A stretch of 64,000 nt of DNA from Mycolicibacterium arabiense (GTDB lineage Bacteria; Actinomycetota; Actinomycetes; Mycobacteriales; Mycobacteriaceae), in NCBI RefSeq assembly GCF_010731815.2, contig NZ_AP022593.1, positions 4,898,001 through 4,962,000 of the forward strand, given 5' to 3'. The position numbers and the translations under genes were made by a program. Below the pieces are notes generated by a model that had not been told where the DNA came from, searched no databases, and was given only the letters and a program-made list of their open reading frames with translations. Shown here piece after piece: positions 27,516 to 36,899 of this stretch (position 1 is the stretch's first letter; every line of letters starts with the position of its first letter).

Positions 27516-29474
27516 TCAGTCTTGGTCTTCGACCCGGGCCAGCACGGCGCCCACGTCCACCTGTTGGCCTGCATCGACGTTCAGTTCGGCGAGCACGCCA
27601 CTGCTGGGTGCGGCGATGGTGTGCTCCATCTTCATGGCCTCCAGCCAGATCAGCGGCTGGCCGGCCGTGACGCGGTCGCCCACCGCGGCGGCTACCCGGA
27701 TCACCGATCCCGGCATCGGCGCCAGCAGCGACCCTTGCGCCACGGCGGCGTCGGGATCGCCGAAGCGCGGTTGCGCGGTGAGCCGTACCGACCCGAGCGG
27801 GCCGTCGACGAACACGGTGTCGCCGTACCGCGCGACCCCAAAGGGACGCTCGACGCCGCCGACCGACAGCACCACCTGCTCCGGCGCCGAGGACACCAGC
27901 GCCACGTCGACGTCGTCGGGCAGCTCGAGGCGACCCCGCGTGAACCGGTATCGGACCTCGATCTCGTCACCGCCCGCGTCGGTGAACCGCTTCACCTGGT
28001 GACCCGACGGCAGGTTGCGCCATCCACCGGGGACGGCGCACAGAGCCGTTGCGCTGCTGCGGTTGTGGGCGGCGTCGGCAAGCGCCGCGGCGATCGCCGA
28101 CAGGCGGGCGGCACCGGTGGCGGTCGACGGGGCAGCCAACTCCGCAAGGCCGTGCGTGTCGAAGAACGCGGTGTCGGTGGCGCCGTCGAGGAACGCCGGG
28201 TGCCGCAGCACGTTGACCAATAGGTCGCGGTTGGTGGTGATGCCGTGCAGCCGGGTCCGCGCCAGCGCATCGGCGAGCACGGCCGCGGCCTGCCTGCGGG
28301 TGGGCGCATAGGAGATCACCTTGGCCAGCATGGGGTCGTAGAAGATGGACACCTCCGACCCGTCGACCACGCCGGTATCGACGCGCACGCCGACCGAGCC
28401 GAGGGTGGTGAACGCCGCCCGCGCCGTCGGCACGTCGAACCGGTGCACGGGCCCGGCCTGCGGCTGCCAATTCTTCGACGGATCCTCGGCGTAGAGGCGC
28501 ACCTCGATCGAATGACCCCGCGCGGTCGGCGGGTGCGGGTCCAACCGGCCGCCGTCGGCCACGTGCAGCTGCAGCTCGACGAGGTCGAGCCCCGTCGTCT
28601 CCTCGGTCACCGGATGCTCGACCTGCAGGCGGGTGTTCATCTCGAGGAAGAAGAACGAGCCCTCGTCGTCGGCCATGAACTCCACGGTGCCCGCACCGGT
28701 GTAGTCGATCGCCTCGGCGGCCAGGCGGGCAGCTTCGAAGAGTTTGTCCCGCATGCCCTCGACGCGCTCGACGAGTGGCGAGGGGGCCTCCTCGACGATC
28801 TTCTGATGGCGACGCTGGATCGAGCACTCACGCTCGCCGACGGCCCAGACCGTGCCGTGTGCGTCGGCCATCACCTGCACCTCGACGTGATGGCCGGTGG
28901 CCAGGTAGCGCTCGCAGAACACCGTCGCGTCGCCGAACGCGGACTGCGCCTCGCGCTGCGCTGCCTCGACCTGCTTGGGCAGTTCGGCCAAGTCGTGGAC
29001 CACCCGCATGCCGCGGCCACCGCCACCGGCGGACGCCTTGATCAGCACGGGCAGCTGCTCGGCGGTGATGGTGTCGGGGTCGAGTTCGGCCAGCACGGGC
29101 ACACCCGCGGCGGCCATCATCTTCTTGGCCTCGATCTTGCTGCCCATCGCCTGTACGGCCGGCACCGGCGGGCCGATCCAGACCAGGCCGGCGTCCTGCA
29201 CCGCGGCGGCGAATTCAGCGTTCTCCGAGAGGAATCCGTACCCGGGGTGGATCGCGTCGGCGCCAGAGGCGCGGGCGGCGCCGATCAACTGCGCGACGTC
29301 GAGGTACCCGTTGCGGCCGTCGAGGCGCACGCGGGCGTCGGCCTCGGCGACGTGGGGGCTCGCGGCGTCGGGGTCGGTGTACACCGCGACGGTGCCGATT
29401 CCCAGGCGTCGGCACGTGGCGAACACGCGTCGGGCGATCTCGCCGCGGTTGGCGACCAGAACTGTGGTGATCAC
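27516..29474 (-). CDS. accA2: Acyl-CoA carboxylase alpha (biotin carboxylase/BCCP) subunit
   Basis: A 652-residue biotin-dependent subunit. The biotin carboxylase domain (about 1-450) has VLVANRGEIARRV, the ATP-grasp loop KASAGGGGRGM and FLEMNTRLQVEHPVTE. A linker region precedes the C-terminal biotinyl domain, whose biotinylation motif is EAMKMEH. The start is GTG 29474, overlapping the end of a 24-codon frame that fills the gap to accD2. With AccD2 it would carboxylate an acyl-CoA; the atu-like gene set favours a branched/terpenoid-type substrate over acetyl- or propionyl-CoA. Confidence 0.94.
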   Translation of the reverse strand: MITTVLVANRGEIARRVFATCRRLGIGTVAVYTDPDAASPHVAEADARVRLDGRNGYLDVAQLIGAARASGADAIHPGYGFLSENAEFAAAVQDAGLVWIGPPVPAVQAMGSKIEAKKMMAAAGVPVLAELDPDTITAEQLPVLIKASAGGGGRGMRVVHDLAELPKQVEAAQREAQSAFGDATVFCERYLATGHHVEVQVMADAHGTVWAVGERECSIQRRHQKIVEEAPSPLVERVEGMRDKLFEAARLAAEAIDYTGAGTVEFMADDEGSFFFLEMNTRLQVEHPVTEETTGLDLVELQLHVADGGRLDPHPPTARGHSIEVRLYAEDPSKNWQPQAGPVHRFDVPTARAAFTTLGSVGVRVDTGVVDGSEVSIFYDPMLAKVISYAPTRRQAAAVLADALARTRLHGITTNRDLLVNVLRHPAFLDGATDTAFFDTHGLAELAAPSTATGAARLSAIAAALADAAHNRSSATALCAVPGGWRNLPSGHQVKRFTDAGGDEIEVRYRFTRGRLELPDDVDVALVSSAPEQVVLSVGGVERPFGVARYGDTVFVDGPLGSVRLTAQPRFGDPDAAVAQGSLLAPMPGSVIRVAAAVGDRVTAGQPLIWLEAMKMEHTIAAPSSGVLAELNVDAGQQVDVGAVLARVEDQD

Positions 29475-29545
29475 TTCACTCCCTCTGCGAATTCGGCGCG
29501 GAAACCCGCGGTCACCGCGGCAAAGCGCGCCGAAGTCGCCGTCAT
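29471..29545 (-). CDS. Possible 24-residue peptide between accD2 and accA2
   Basis: The 76-bp gap between the accD2 stop and the accA2 GTG is almost exactly filled by an ATG-started frame of 24 codons that begins five bases after accD2 and ends in a TGA overlapping the accA2 GTG (GTGA). The fit on both sides suggests a translational bridge. Some actinobacterial acyl-CoA carboxylases have a small epsilon subunit near accD, but this peptide is much shorter and I cannot show relatedness. Confidence 0.3.
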   Translation of the reverse strand: MTATSARFAAVTAGFRAEFAEGVK

Positions 29546-29550
29546 GGCGC

Positions 29551-31146
29551 TCACATCCGGAAGACGCCGAAGTTCGACGTCCCCTCGATCGGGCCGCTGG
29601 CGATGGCGGACAGGCACATCCCCAGCACGGTGCGGGTGTCGCGCGGGTCGATGACCCCGTCGTCGTAGAGCCTGCCGGACAGGAACATCGGCAGCGACTC
29701 GGCCTCGATCTGCGCCTCGACCGCGGCGCGCAGGGCGGCGTCGGCGTCCTCGTCGACCTGCTGGCCGCGGGCCTCGGCCGCGGCCCGGCTGACGATGGAC
29801 AGCACGCCCGCCAATTGCGTGCCGCCCATGACCGCGGACTTCGAACTCGGCCAGGCGAACAGGAAGCGGGGGTCGTACGCCCGCCCGCACATGCCGTAGT
29901 GGCCTGCGCCGTAGGACGCGCCGATCAGCAGCGAGATGTGCGGCACGGTCGAGTTCGACACGGCGTTGATCATCATCGAGCCGTGCTTGATCATGCCGCC
30001 TTCCTCGTACTTGCGGCCCACCATGTACCCGGTCGTGTTGTGCAGGAACAACAGTGGCGTGTCGGAGCGGTTGGCCAGCTGGATGAACTGGGTTGCCTTC
30101 TGCGACTCCTCGCTGAACAGCACGCCGCGCGCGTTGGCCAGGATGCCGACGGGGTAGCCGTGCAGCGTCGCCCAGCCCGTGACGAGCGACCCGCCGTAGA
30201 GCGGCTTGAACTCGTCGAAGTCCGAACCGTCGACGATGCGCGCGATGACCTCGCGCGGATCGAACGGGATGCGCAGATCGGCGGGCACGATGCCGATCAG
30301 CTCCTCCGCGTCGAACACCGGCTCGACGACGGGCTGCGGGGTCGGGCCCTGCTTGCGCCAGTTGAGGCGAGCCACGATGCGCCTACCGATGCGGACGGCG
30401 TCGAGTTCGTCGACCGCGAAGTAGTCGCCGAGACCCGATATACGCGAATGCATCTCGGCGCCACCGAGTGACTCGTCATCGGACTCCTCGCCGGTGGCCA
30501 TCTTCACCAGCGGGGGACCGGCGAGGAACACCTTCGAGCGTTCCTTGATCATCACCACGTGGTCGGACATGCCGGGGATGTACGCCCCACCGGCCGTCGA
30601 GTTGCCGAACACCAGCGCGATCGTGGGGATGCCCGCCGCCGACAGCCGGGTCAGGTCCCGGAACATCCGGCCGCCCGGGATGAAGATCTCCTTCTGCGTC
30701 GGCAGGTCGGCGCCGCCCGACTCGACCATCGAGATCACCGGCAGCCGGTTCTCCAGCGCAATCTGGTTGGCGCGCAGGATCTTCTTCAGCGTCCACGGAT
30801 TGCTGGTGCCGCCCTTGACCGTCGGATCGTTGGACACGATCAGACACTCGACGCCCTCGACGACGCCGATGCCCGTCACCACGCTGGCGCCGACGGTGAA
30901 GTCGGTGCCCCACGCCGCCAGGGGGCTCAGCTCCAGGAACGGCGAGTCCGGGTCGAGCAGCGCCTCGACGCGTTCGCGGGCGGTGAGCTTGCCGCGGGCG
31001 TGGTGGCGCTCGACGTACTTGGCGCCGCCACCGGCCAGCGACTTGACGTGCTCGGCGTCGAGTTCGGCGATCTTGGTCCTCATCGCCTCCGTCGCGCCGG
31101 TGTAGGCCGCCGAGCGGACGTCGATCGTCGACTTCAGGGTGGTCAC
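29551..31146 (-). CDS. accD2: Acyl-CoA carboxylase beta (carboxyltransferase) subunit
   Basis: A 531-residue carboxyltransferase. Paired crotonase-like halves are marked by ARGKLTARERVEALLD, GGTSNPWTLKKI, VFGNSTAGGAYIPGMSD (first oxyanion site) and GASYGAGHYGMCGRAYDPRF (second). It accepts carboxybiotin from AccA2. The GTG start at 31146 overlaps the fadE13 stop by four bases (GTGA), showing coupling. Substrate-determining residues cannot be assigned by reading alone; methylcrotonyl- or geranyl-CoA-type substrates fit the family look and context. Confidence 0.94.
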   Translation of the reverse strand: MTTLKSTIDVRSAAYTGATEAMRTKIAELDAEHVKSLAGGGAKYVERHHARGKLTARERVEALLDPDSPFLELSPLAAWGTDFTVGASVVTGIGVVEGVECLIVSNDPTVKGGTSNPWTLKKILRANQIALENRLPVISMVESGGADLPTQKEIFIPGGRMFRDLTRLSAAGIPTIALVFGNSTAGGAYIPGMSDHVVMIKERSKVFLAGPPLVKMATGEESDDESLGGAEMHSRISGLGDYFAVDELDAVRIGRRIVARLNWRKQGPTPQPVVEPVFDAEELIGIVPADLRIPFDPREVIARIVDGSDFDEFKPLYGGSLVTGWATLHGYPVGILANARGVLFSEESQKATQFIQLANRSDTPLLFLHNTTGYMVGRKYEEGGMIKHGSMMINAVSNSTVPHISLLIGASYGAGHYGMCGRAYDPRFLFAWPSSKSAVMGGTQLAGVLSIVSRAAAEARGQQVDEDADAALRAAVEAQIEAESLPMFLSGRLYDDGVIDPRDTRTVLGMCLSAIASGPIEGTSNFGVFRM

Positions 31147-32321
31147 GACTGGTATCCAAGCGTCTTGGCGGCCAGCCCGGTCAAGATTTCGGTGGTCCCG
31201 CCGCCGATGCCGAGGATGCGCATGTCGCGGTACTGGCGTTCGACCTCCGACTCGACCATGTAGCCCATGCCCCCGAACAATTGCACTGCCTGGTTGGCCA
31301 CCCATTCGCCGGTCTCGACGGCGGTGTTCTTCGCGAAGCACACGTCGGTGATCAGGTTCTGGTCGCCTGCGCCTGAAGTCGCCGCCGAAGCGGCTCCATC
31401 GATCTGACGCTCGACGAGCGCCCGGGTGTACACGCGGGCGACGTCGGTCCGCCGTGCCATGTCGGCGAGCGTGTTCTGCACCGACTGCCGCGAGATCAAC
31501 GGTCGCCCGAATGTTTCTCGATCGCGGCACCACTGCACGGTCAGGTCGAGGCAGCGTTGGGCGCTGGCGTACGCCTGCGCGGCCAGGCCCACCCGCTCGG
31601 AGACGAACGCCGCGGCGATCTGCAGGAAGCCGCTGTTCTCGGCGCCGACGAGGTTCTCGACGGGGACGCGGGCGTCGGTGTACGCCAGTTCGGCGGTGTC
31701 GCTGGAACGCCAGCCCATCTTCTCGAGCTTGCGGGTGACCTCGAATCCCGGTGTGCCCTTGTCGACGACGATCAGCGACACGCCCGCCGCGCCAGGGCCA
31801 CCGGTGCGCGCCGCGGTGACGACGTAGTCGGCCCGCACCCCCGAGGTGATGTAGGTCTTCGCGCCGTTGAGGACGTATTCATCTCCGTCGCGGTCCGCCC
31901 GGGTGGTCAGGTGCCCGACGTCGGAGCCGCCGCCGGGCTCGGTGATGGCCAGGGAGCCGATCTTCTCGCCGCGCAGCGTGGGCCGGACGTAGGTGTCGAT
32001 GAGCCGCTCGTCGCCCGAGGCGATCATGTGGGGCACCGCGATCCCGCACGTGAACAGCGACGCGAAAACGCCACCGGGCACACCGGATTGGTGCAGCTCC
32101 TCGCAGATGATCACCGCGTCGGCGCCGTCCCCGCCGCCCCCGCCCACGGCCTCTGGATACGGCGCGCCGAGCAGACCGGCCTCCCCGGCGGCCAGGTGCA
32201 GTTCGCGCGGTATCTCCCCGGCGCGTTCCCACTCGTCGACGTGGGGGAGGATCTCGCGTTCGGCGAAGGTACGCACCGTCTTTCGCAGCGCGTCACGCTC
32301 GGGAGTGGTCCAGATGCTCAC
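31143..32321 (-). CDS. fadE13: Acyl-CoA dehydrogenase (FadE13-like)
   Basis: A 392-residue acyl-CoA dehydrogenase with SLAITEPGGGSDVGHL (FAD/substrate loop), SERVGLAAQAYASAQRCLD in the helical C-terminal domain and VQLFGGMGYMVESEVERQYRDMRI followed by GGTTEI, the conserved C-terminal flavin contact. It starts at GTG 32321, overlapping the AtuA-like stop by four bases, and overlaps accD2 at its own end. Similar in position and type to AtuD/LiuA dehydrogenases. Confidence 0.92.
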   Translation of the reverse strand: MSIWTTPERDALRKTVRTFAEREILPHVDEWERAGEIPRELHLAAGEAGLLGAPYPEAVGGGGGDGADAVIICEELHQSGVPGGVFASLFTCGIAVPHMIASGDERLIDTYVRPTLRGEKIGSLAITEPGGGSDVGHLTTRADRDGDEYVLNGAKTYITSGVRADYVVTAARTGGPGAAGVSLIVVDKGTPGFEVTRKLEKMGWRSSDTAELAYTDARVPVENLVGAENSGFLQIAAAFVSERVGLAAQAYASAQRCLDLTVQWCRDRETFGRPLISRQSVQNTLADMARRTDVARVYTRALVERQIDGAASAATSGAGDQNLITDVCFAKNTAVETGEWVANQAVQLFGGMGYMVESEVERQYRDMRILGIGGGTTEILTGLAAKTLGYQS

Positions 32322-34069
32322 GGCAGAAGTCCTTCCGGGATGTCCATGTAGCGGGCTCTCAGCCATTCGCCGAGCCCCTTGGCCTGCGGGTCGAAGCGGG
32401 CCTGATGTGCGACGCCCTGGCCGAGGATGCCCTCGATGACGAAGTTGACCGCACGCAGGTTGGGCAGTAGATGTCGGGTGACGGCGAGATCCGCAGTCTC
32501 GGGCAGCAATTCGCGCAGCCGGTCGACGGTGAGCGTGTGGGCCAGCCACTGCCACTGCTCGGGGGTGCGCACCCACACCCCGACGTTCGCGTCGCCGCCC
32601 TTGTCGCCGCTGCGCGCACCAGCGATGGTCCCGAGTGGCACGCGACGGGTTGATCCGCCGACGGGGGCGGCGGGCAGTTCGGGAGCGTCGACGGGCTGCA
32701 GTGCCTGGGTCTCACCGGCCGGTGCGATGTCGACGCGGACGCCGTCACCGTGCACCGCGACGTGCGGGACGTCTGTCGCGTCGACGTAGCCGGCGGTGAA
32801 CACGCCGTAGATCTGGCCCTCGGCAGGCGGGGCGGTGGTGGTGAAACCCGGGTAGCTCGCCAGTGCCAGTTCAACTGCGGCTGAGGAGAAGTGGCGTCCC
32901 ACCTTCTTGGGGTCGGAGTCCCGGACGACGCAGCGCAGCAGCGCGCTGGCGGCCTCCTCGGTGTCGGCGTCGGGGTGATCGGTGCGCGCGAACGTCCACT
33001 CCATCTCCGCGGGCTCGACCGTCAGGTTGGACTCCAGCTGCCGGCGCACCAGATCCGCCTTGGCTTCGATGTCGAGTCCCGTCAGCACGAACGTCATCGC
33101 GTTGCGGAAGCCGCCGACCGAGTTCAAGGACACCTTGAGCGTGGGTGGCGGCGGCTCGCCGCGCACTCCGCTGATCCGCACCCGGTCGGGTCCGTCGTCG
33201 GCCAGCGTCACGCTGTCGACGCGCAGCGTCACGTCGGGATTGGCGTAGCGTGCGCCGCCGATCTCGTAGAGCAGTTGCGCGGTCACGGTGTCGGTGCTGA
33301 CCAGTCCGCCGGTGCCGGGGTGCTTGGTGATCACCGACGACCCGTCGGCGTGGATCTCGGCGACGGGGAAGCCGGCATGCATCAGGTCGGGCACTTCGGT
33401 GAAGAAGGCGAAGTTGCCACCGGTCGCCTGGGTGCCGCACTCGATCACGTGACCTGCGGCGACGGCGCCGGCGAGCGCGTCGTAGTCGGTGCGGCTCCAG
33501 CCGAAGTGCGCAGCGGCAGGTCCGACGATCACCGACGCGTCAGTGACCCGGCCCGTCACCACGACGTTGGCGCCGCCGAGCAGACAGTCGGCGATGCCCC
33601 ACGCGCCGAGGTAGGCGTTGGCCGCAAGGGGCGCGCCCGGGGCGAGCGAAGCGGCGGGGGAACTCGTCAGTCCGAGTTCGTCGGCACGGCCGACGAGGTC
33701 GTCGCCCTCGACGTGCGCGACGTCGACCGCCAGACCCAGGCGCTCGGCGAGGGCTCGGACGGCCGCGGCCAGGCCGGCCGGGTTCAGCCCGCCTGCGTTG
33801 GCGACGATCTTCACCCCGCGATCGAGGGCGGATCCCAGCGATTCCTCCAGCTGGGTCAGGAAGGTCTTGGCGTATCCCCGCTCCGGCGACTTCGCGCGGT
33901 CGCGGGCGAGGATGAGCATGGTGAGTTCGGCCAGGTAATCCCCGGTGAGGTAGTCCAGTTCGCCGCCGGTGATCATCTCCCGCATGGCCGCGTGGCGGTC
34001 ACCGTAGAAGCCCGAGCAGTTGCCGATGCGCACCGGATGCCTGCCTGGGTGCTCACCGTCCCGGGTCAC
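32318..34069 (-). CDS. AtuA-like acyclic terpene utilization family protein (Rv0976c-like)
   Basis: A 583-residue protein beginning near [17 protein letters not shown] and containing [25 protein letters not shown], a [14 protein letters not shown] segment and a C-terminal part with [14 protein letters not shown], all typical of the DUF1446/AtuA family. AtuA is required for citronellol/geraniol use in Pseudomonas, but its reaction is not established. GTG 34069 is preferred because of ggagggcagg upstream; GTG 34033 is the alternative. It is the first gene of the leftward six-gene operon. Confidence 0.85.
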   Translation of the reverse strand: MTRDGEHPGRHPVRIGNCSGFYGDRHAAMREMITGGELDYLTGDYLAELTMLILARDRAKSPERGYAKTFLTQLEESLGSALDRGVKIVANAGGLNPAGLAAAVRALAERLGLAVDVAHVEGDDLVGRADELGLTSSPAASLAPGAPLAANAYLGAWGIADCLLGGANVVVTGRVTDASVIVGPAAAHFGWSRTDYDALAGAVAAGHVIECGTQATGGNFAFFTEVPDLMHAGFPVAEIHADGSSVITKHPGTGGLVSTDTVTAQLLYEIGGARYANPDVTLRVDSVTLADDGPDRVRISGVRGEPPPPTLKVSLNSVGGFRNAMTFVLTGLDIEAKADLVRRQLESNLTVEPAEMEWTFARTDHPDADTEEAASALLRCVVRDSDPKKVGRHFSSAAVELALASYPGFTTTAPPAEGQIYGVFTAGYVDATDVPHVAVHGDGVRVDIAPAGETQALQPVDAPELPAAPVGGSTRRVPLGTIAGARSGDKGGDANVGVWVRTPEQWQWLAHTLTVDRLRELLPETADLAVTRHLLPNLRAVNFVIEGILGQGVAHQARFDPQAKGLGEWLRARYMDIPEGLLP

Positions 34070-34294
34070 TGCGCCCCTGCCCTCCGAAAACGTCACAGTG
34101 CTCCCATCGCCATCGACGGCTCTCAACCAACCGGTAGGTTAGCCGATACCTCCGGTAACGCGTCAAGGCTCGGACCGTCGGCGGGGGCGACGGCCTGCGT
34201 TTTGGACGCTACGCAGGTCGGCGGCTATCCTTCTAGGCAACCGTTGGCCGCTGTCGTATGCGCGGCAACACCCCTGATCAAGGAGATGCTCGTC

Positions 34295-34468
34295 ATGGCC
34301 GTGCCCAAGCGGAGGATGTCGCGCTCGAACACCCGTAGCCGTCGCGCGCAGTGGAAGACCGAGGCCACCGGGCTCGTCAACGTCAACGTCGCTGGTCAGC
34401 AGCACAAGGTGCCGCGTCGCCTGCTCAAGGCCGCACGCCTCGGCCTGATCGACCTCGACCGCCGCTGA
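34295..34468 (+). CDS. rpmF: 50S ribosomal protein L32
   Basis: A 57-residue basic ribosomal protein starting [20 protein letters not shown], the universal L32 N-terminus. The four zinc-binding cysteines of C+ forms are absent, so this is a zinc-independent L32 that would not sequester zinc. AAGGAG lies ten bases upstream. It is divergent from the AtuA-like operon and precedes mprA as in M. tuberculosis (Rv0979A). Confidence 0.96.
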   Translation: MAVPKRRMSRSNTRSRRAQWKTEATGLVNVNVAGQQHKVPRRLLKAARLGLIDLDRR

Positions 34469-34533
34469 CCCACCGCGCCGTGATCGGCGGGCAGGAGCGC
34501 AGCGACCCGGGGAATCGACCCTGACGGCGCGCC

Positions 34534-34550
34534 TCTCAGCCCAGTCTCAG
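34534..34550 (+). promoter_or_regulatory. MprA-box direct repeat upstream of mprA
   Basis: TCTCAG at 34534-34539 and again at 34545-34550, 11 bp apart, 17 bp before the mprA GTG. MprA autoregulates its operon through loosely conserved direct repeats in M. tuberculosis, and the position and symmetry fit. Confidence 0.65.
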
Positions 34551-34566
34551 ACAGTGGGTTGAGACT

Positions 34567-35259
34567 GTGGCTGTGCGAATACTTGTCGTAGACGATGATC
34601 GCGCTGTCCGCGAATCCCTCCGCCGTTCACTCTCGTTCAACGGCTACTCGGTCGAATTGGCGCAGGACGGCGTGGAAGCCCTCCAATCCATTGCGAGCAC
34701 CCGCCCCGATGCGGTGGTCCTCGACGTCATGATGCCGCGCCTCGACGGACTCGAGGTCTGCCGACAGCTCCGCAGCACGGGCGACGATCTGCCCATCCTG
34801 GTCCTCACCGCGCGCGACTCGGTGTCCGAGCGCGTGGCCGGCCTCGACGCCGGCGCCGACGACTACCTGCCGAAGCCGTTCGCCCTGGAAGAACTCCTGG
34901 CCCGGATGCGCGCCCTGCTTCGTCGCGCGACACCCGACGACGATGGCGAGTCGGTTGCGCTGACGTTCTCCGACCTCAGCCTGGATCCGGTCACCCGTGA
35001 GGTCATGCGGGGCGAACGCGCCATCAGCCTCACGCGCACCGAGTTCGCGCTGCTCGAGATGCTGATCACCAACCCCCGCCGGGTGCTCACTCGCAGCCGG
35101 ATCCTGGAGGAGGTGTGGGGCTTCGACTTCCCGACGTCGGGCAACGCGCTCGAGGTCTACGTCGGTTATCTGCGCCGCAAGACCGAGGCCGAGGGAGAGC
35201 CGCGACTGATCCACACCGTGCGCGGTGTGGGTTACGTGTTGCGCGAGACCCCGCCCTGA
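34567..35259 (+). CDS. mprA: Two-component response regulator MprA
   Basis: A 230-residue OmpR-family regulator. The receiver domain has the acidic pocket (VVDDD), phospho-acceptor aspartate in [18 protein letters not shown] and the lysine in [11 protein letters not shown]; the C-terminal winged helix contains [11 protein letters not shown] and a recognition region ending [12 protein letters not shown]. It is almost residue-for-residue the mycobacterial envelope-stress regulator that controls sigE, sigB and pepD. The start is GTG 34567. Its stop overlaps the mprB ATG by one base. Confidence 0.97.
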   Translation: MAVRILVVDDDRAVRESLRRSLSFNGYSVELAQDGVEALQSIASTRPDAVVLDVMMPRLDGLEVCRQLRSTGDDLPILVLTARDSVSERVAGLDAGADDYLPKPFALEELLARMRALLRRATPDDDGESVALTFSDLSLDPVTREVMRGERAISLTRTEFALLEMLITNPRRVLTRSRILEEVWGFDFPTSGNALEVYVGYLRRKTEAEGEPRLIHTVRGVGYVLRETPP

Positions 35260-36746
35260 TGGCTCGGGTGAAGCCGTGGCGCAAGCAGCGGCCGAATCCC
35301 TCCGGCCGCCCGGCCACCGACGTACTGCACGACGTGAGTTCGGTGTCGTTGCGCTGGCGGGTGATGCTGCTGGCGATGTCGATGGTGGCGATGGTCGTGG
35401 TGCTCATGGCCGTCGCGGTGTACGTGGTGGTGTCCCGCGCCCTCTACCAGGACGTCGACAACCAGCTACAGAGCCGGGCGAAGCTGCTGATCGAGAGCGG
35501 GTCGCTGGCGGCCGACCCCGGCAAGGCCATCGAGGGCACGGCGTACTCCGACGTCAACGCGATGCTCGTGAACCCGGGCCGGTCGATCTACACCGCCAAC
35601 CAGCAGGGGCAGACCCTGCCGCTCGGACCGCCCGAGAAGGACGTCATCACCGGCAAGCTCCGGATGTCGCTGCGCACCATCAACGGGCAGCGGGTGCTGG
35701 CGTATCACCTCAACAACGGCAGCTCGCTGCTGATCTCGAAGAGCATGGAGCCGACGGGCCAGGTGCTCAGCCGGTTGGGCACGATCCTGCTGATCGTCGG
35801 CGGGCTCGGCATGGCCGTCGCGGCGATCGCGGGCGGCACCGTCGCGCGCACCGGGCTGAGACCCGTGGCCCGGCTCACGCAGGCGGCCGAACGGGTGGCG
35901 CGGACCGACGATCTGCGCCCGATACCCGTGCACGGCAGCGACGAACTCGCGCGTCTGACCGAGGCGTTCAACATGATGCTGCGCGCTCTCGCCGAGTCGC
36001 GTGAACGCCAGGCCAGGCTGGTCTCCGACGCAGGCCACGAACTACGCACCCCGCTAACCTCGCTGCGCACCAACGTCGAGCTGCTGATGGCGTCGCAGCA
36101 GCCTGGCGCCCCGCGGCTGCCCGACGAGGAGATGGACGATCTGCGCACGGACGTCATCGCACAGATCGAGGAGTTGTCCACCCTCGTCGGCGACCTCGTC
36201 GACCTCACCCGCGACGACGAAGGCATCGCCGTGCACGAGCCGGTGGACATGGCCGAGGTGGTCGAGCGCAGTCTCGAGCGAGTTCGGCGGCGCCGCAACG
36301 ACATCGACTTCGACGTCCTGCTGGAGGGCTGGCAGGTCTATGGCGATGCCGCCGGTCTGTCGCGGGCCGTGCTGAACTTGCTCGACAACGCCGCCAAGTG
36401 GAGCCCGCCCGGCGGCCGGGTCGGGGTCCGTCTGGTGCAGATCGATCCGGTCAACGCGACGCTCGTCGTCGCCGACCACGGACCCGGCATCCCCGCCGAC
36501 GAACGGGCGCTGGTGTTCGAGCGCTTCTTCCGCTCGACGGCCGCGCGCGCCATGCCCGGCTCGGGCCTCGGGCTGGCGATCGTGAAGCAGGTCGTGCTGA
36601 AACATGGTGGGACACTGTGGATCGAGGACACCGTGCCTGGCGCCGACCCGCCGGGGACCTCGATCCACGTGGTGCTTCCCGGCCGTCCGATGGCGACACG
36701 CGCGGGCGCTGCAGTGGACGGGTCGAACGCGGGCGTCGATGATTGA
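35259..36746 (+). CDS. mprB: Sensor histidine kinase MprB
   Basis: A 495-residue membrane kinase. Two transmembrane helices (about 33-57 and 165-188) flank an extracytoplasmic sensor domain; HAMP follows, then the dimerisation helix with SDAGHELRTPLTSLRTN (phosphorylated His) and the HATPase domain with LLDNAAKWSPPGG (N box), VVADHGPGIP (G1) and GSGLGLAIVKQV (G2). In M. tuberculosis the sensor domain is held inactive by DnaK and also interacts with PepD. ATG 35259 overlaps the mprA stop. Confidence 0.96.
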   Translation: MARVKPWRKQRPNPSGRPATDVLHDVSSVSLRWRVMLLAMSMVAMVVVLMAVAVYVVVSRALYQDVDNQLQSRAKLLIESGSLAADPGKAIEGTAYSDVNAMLVNPGRSIYTANQQGQTLPLGPPEKDVITGKLRMSLRTINGQRVLAYHLNNGSSLLISKSMEPTGQVLSRLGTILLIVGGLGMAVAAIAGGTVARTGLRPVARLTQAAERVARTDDLRPIPVHGSDELARLTEAFNMMLRALAESRERQARLVSDAGHELRTPLTSLRTNVELLMASQQPGAPRLPDEEMDDLRTDVIAQIEELSTLVGDLVDLTRDDEGIAVHEPVDMAEVVERSLERVRRRRNDIDFDVLLEGWQVYGDAAGLSRAVLNLLDNAAKWSPPGGRVGVRLVQIDPVNATLVVADHGPGIPADERALVFERFFRSTAARAMPGSGLGLAIVKQVVLKHGGTLWIEDTVPGADPPGTSIHVVLPGRPMATRAGAAVDGSNAGVDD

Positions 36747-36795
36747 GGGTGATTGGTCTGGCGGTCGGGGGGAAGTCTCGGCCTGCCCCGAAGAA

Positions 36796-36814
36796 TCTCT
36801 AAGTGGATTCTCAG
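36796..36814 (+). promoter_or_regulatory. MprA-box-like repeat upstream of pepD
   Basis: TCTCTA at 36796-36801 and TCTCAG (followed by CCCAG, as before mprA) at 36809-36814 lie 86 bp before the pepD ATG, consistent with the known MprA control of pepD. The half-site spacing is 13 rather than 11 bp. Confidence 0.45.
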
Positions 36815-36899
36815 CCCAGGGGGGCACTGTCTGGACGAGCGTTTCGTTGTACGTACTGATCGACCAGGCACCGATTCGAAGGAAGAGCGCAGACCGCAG

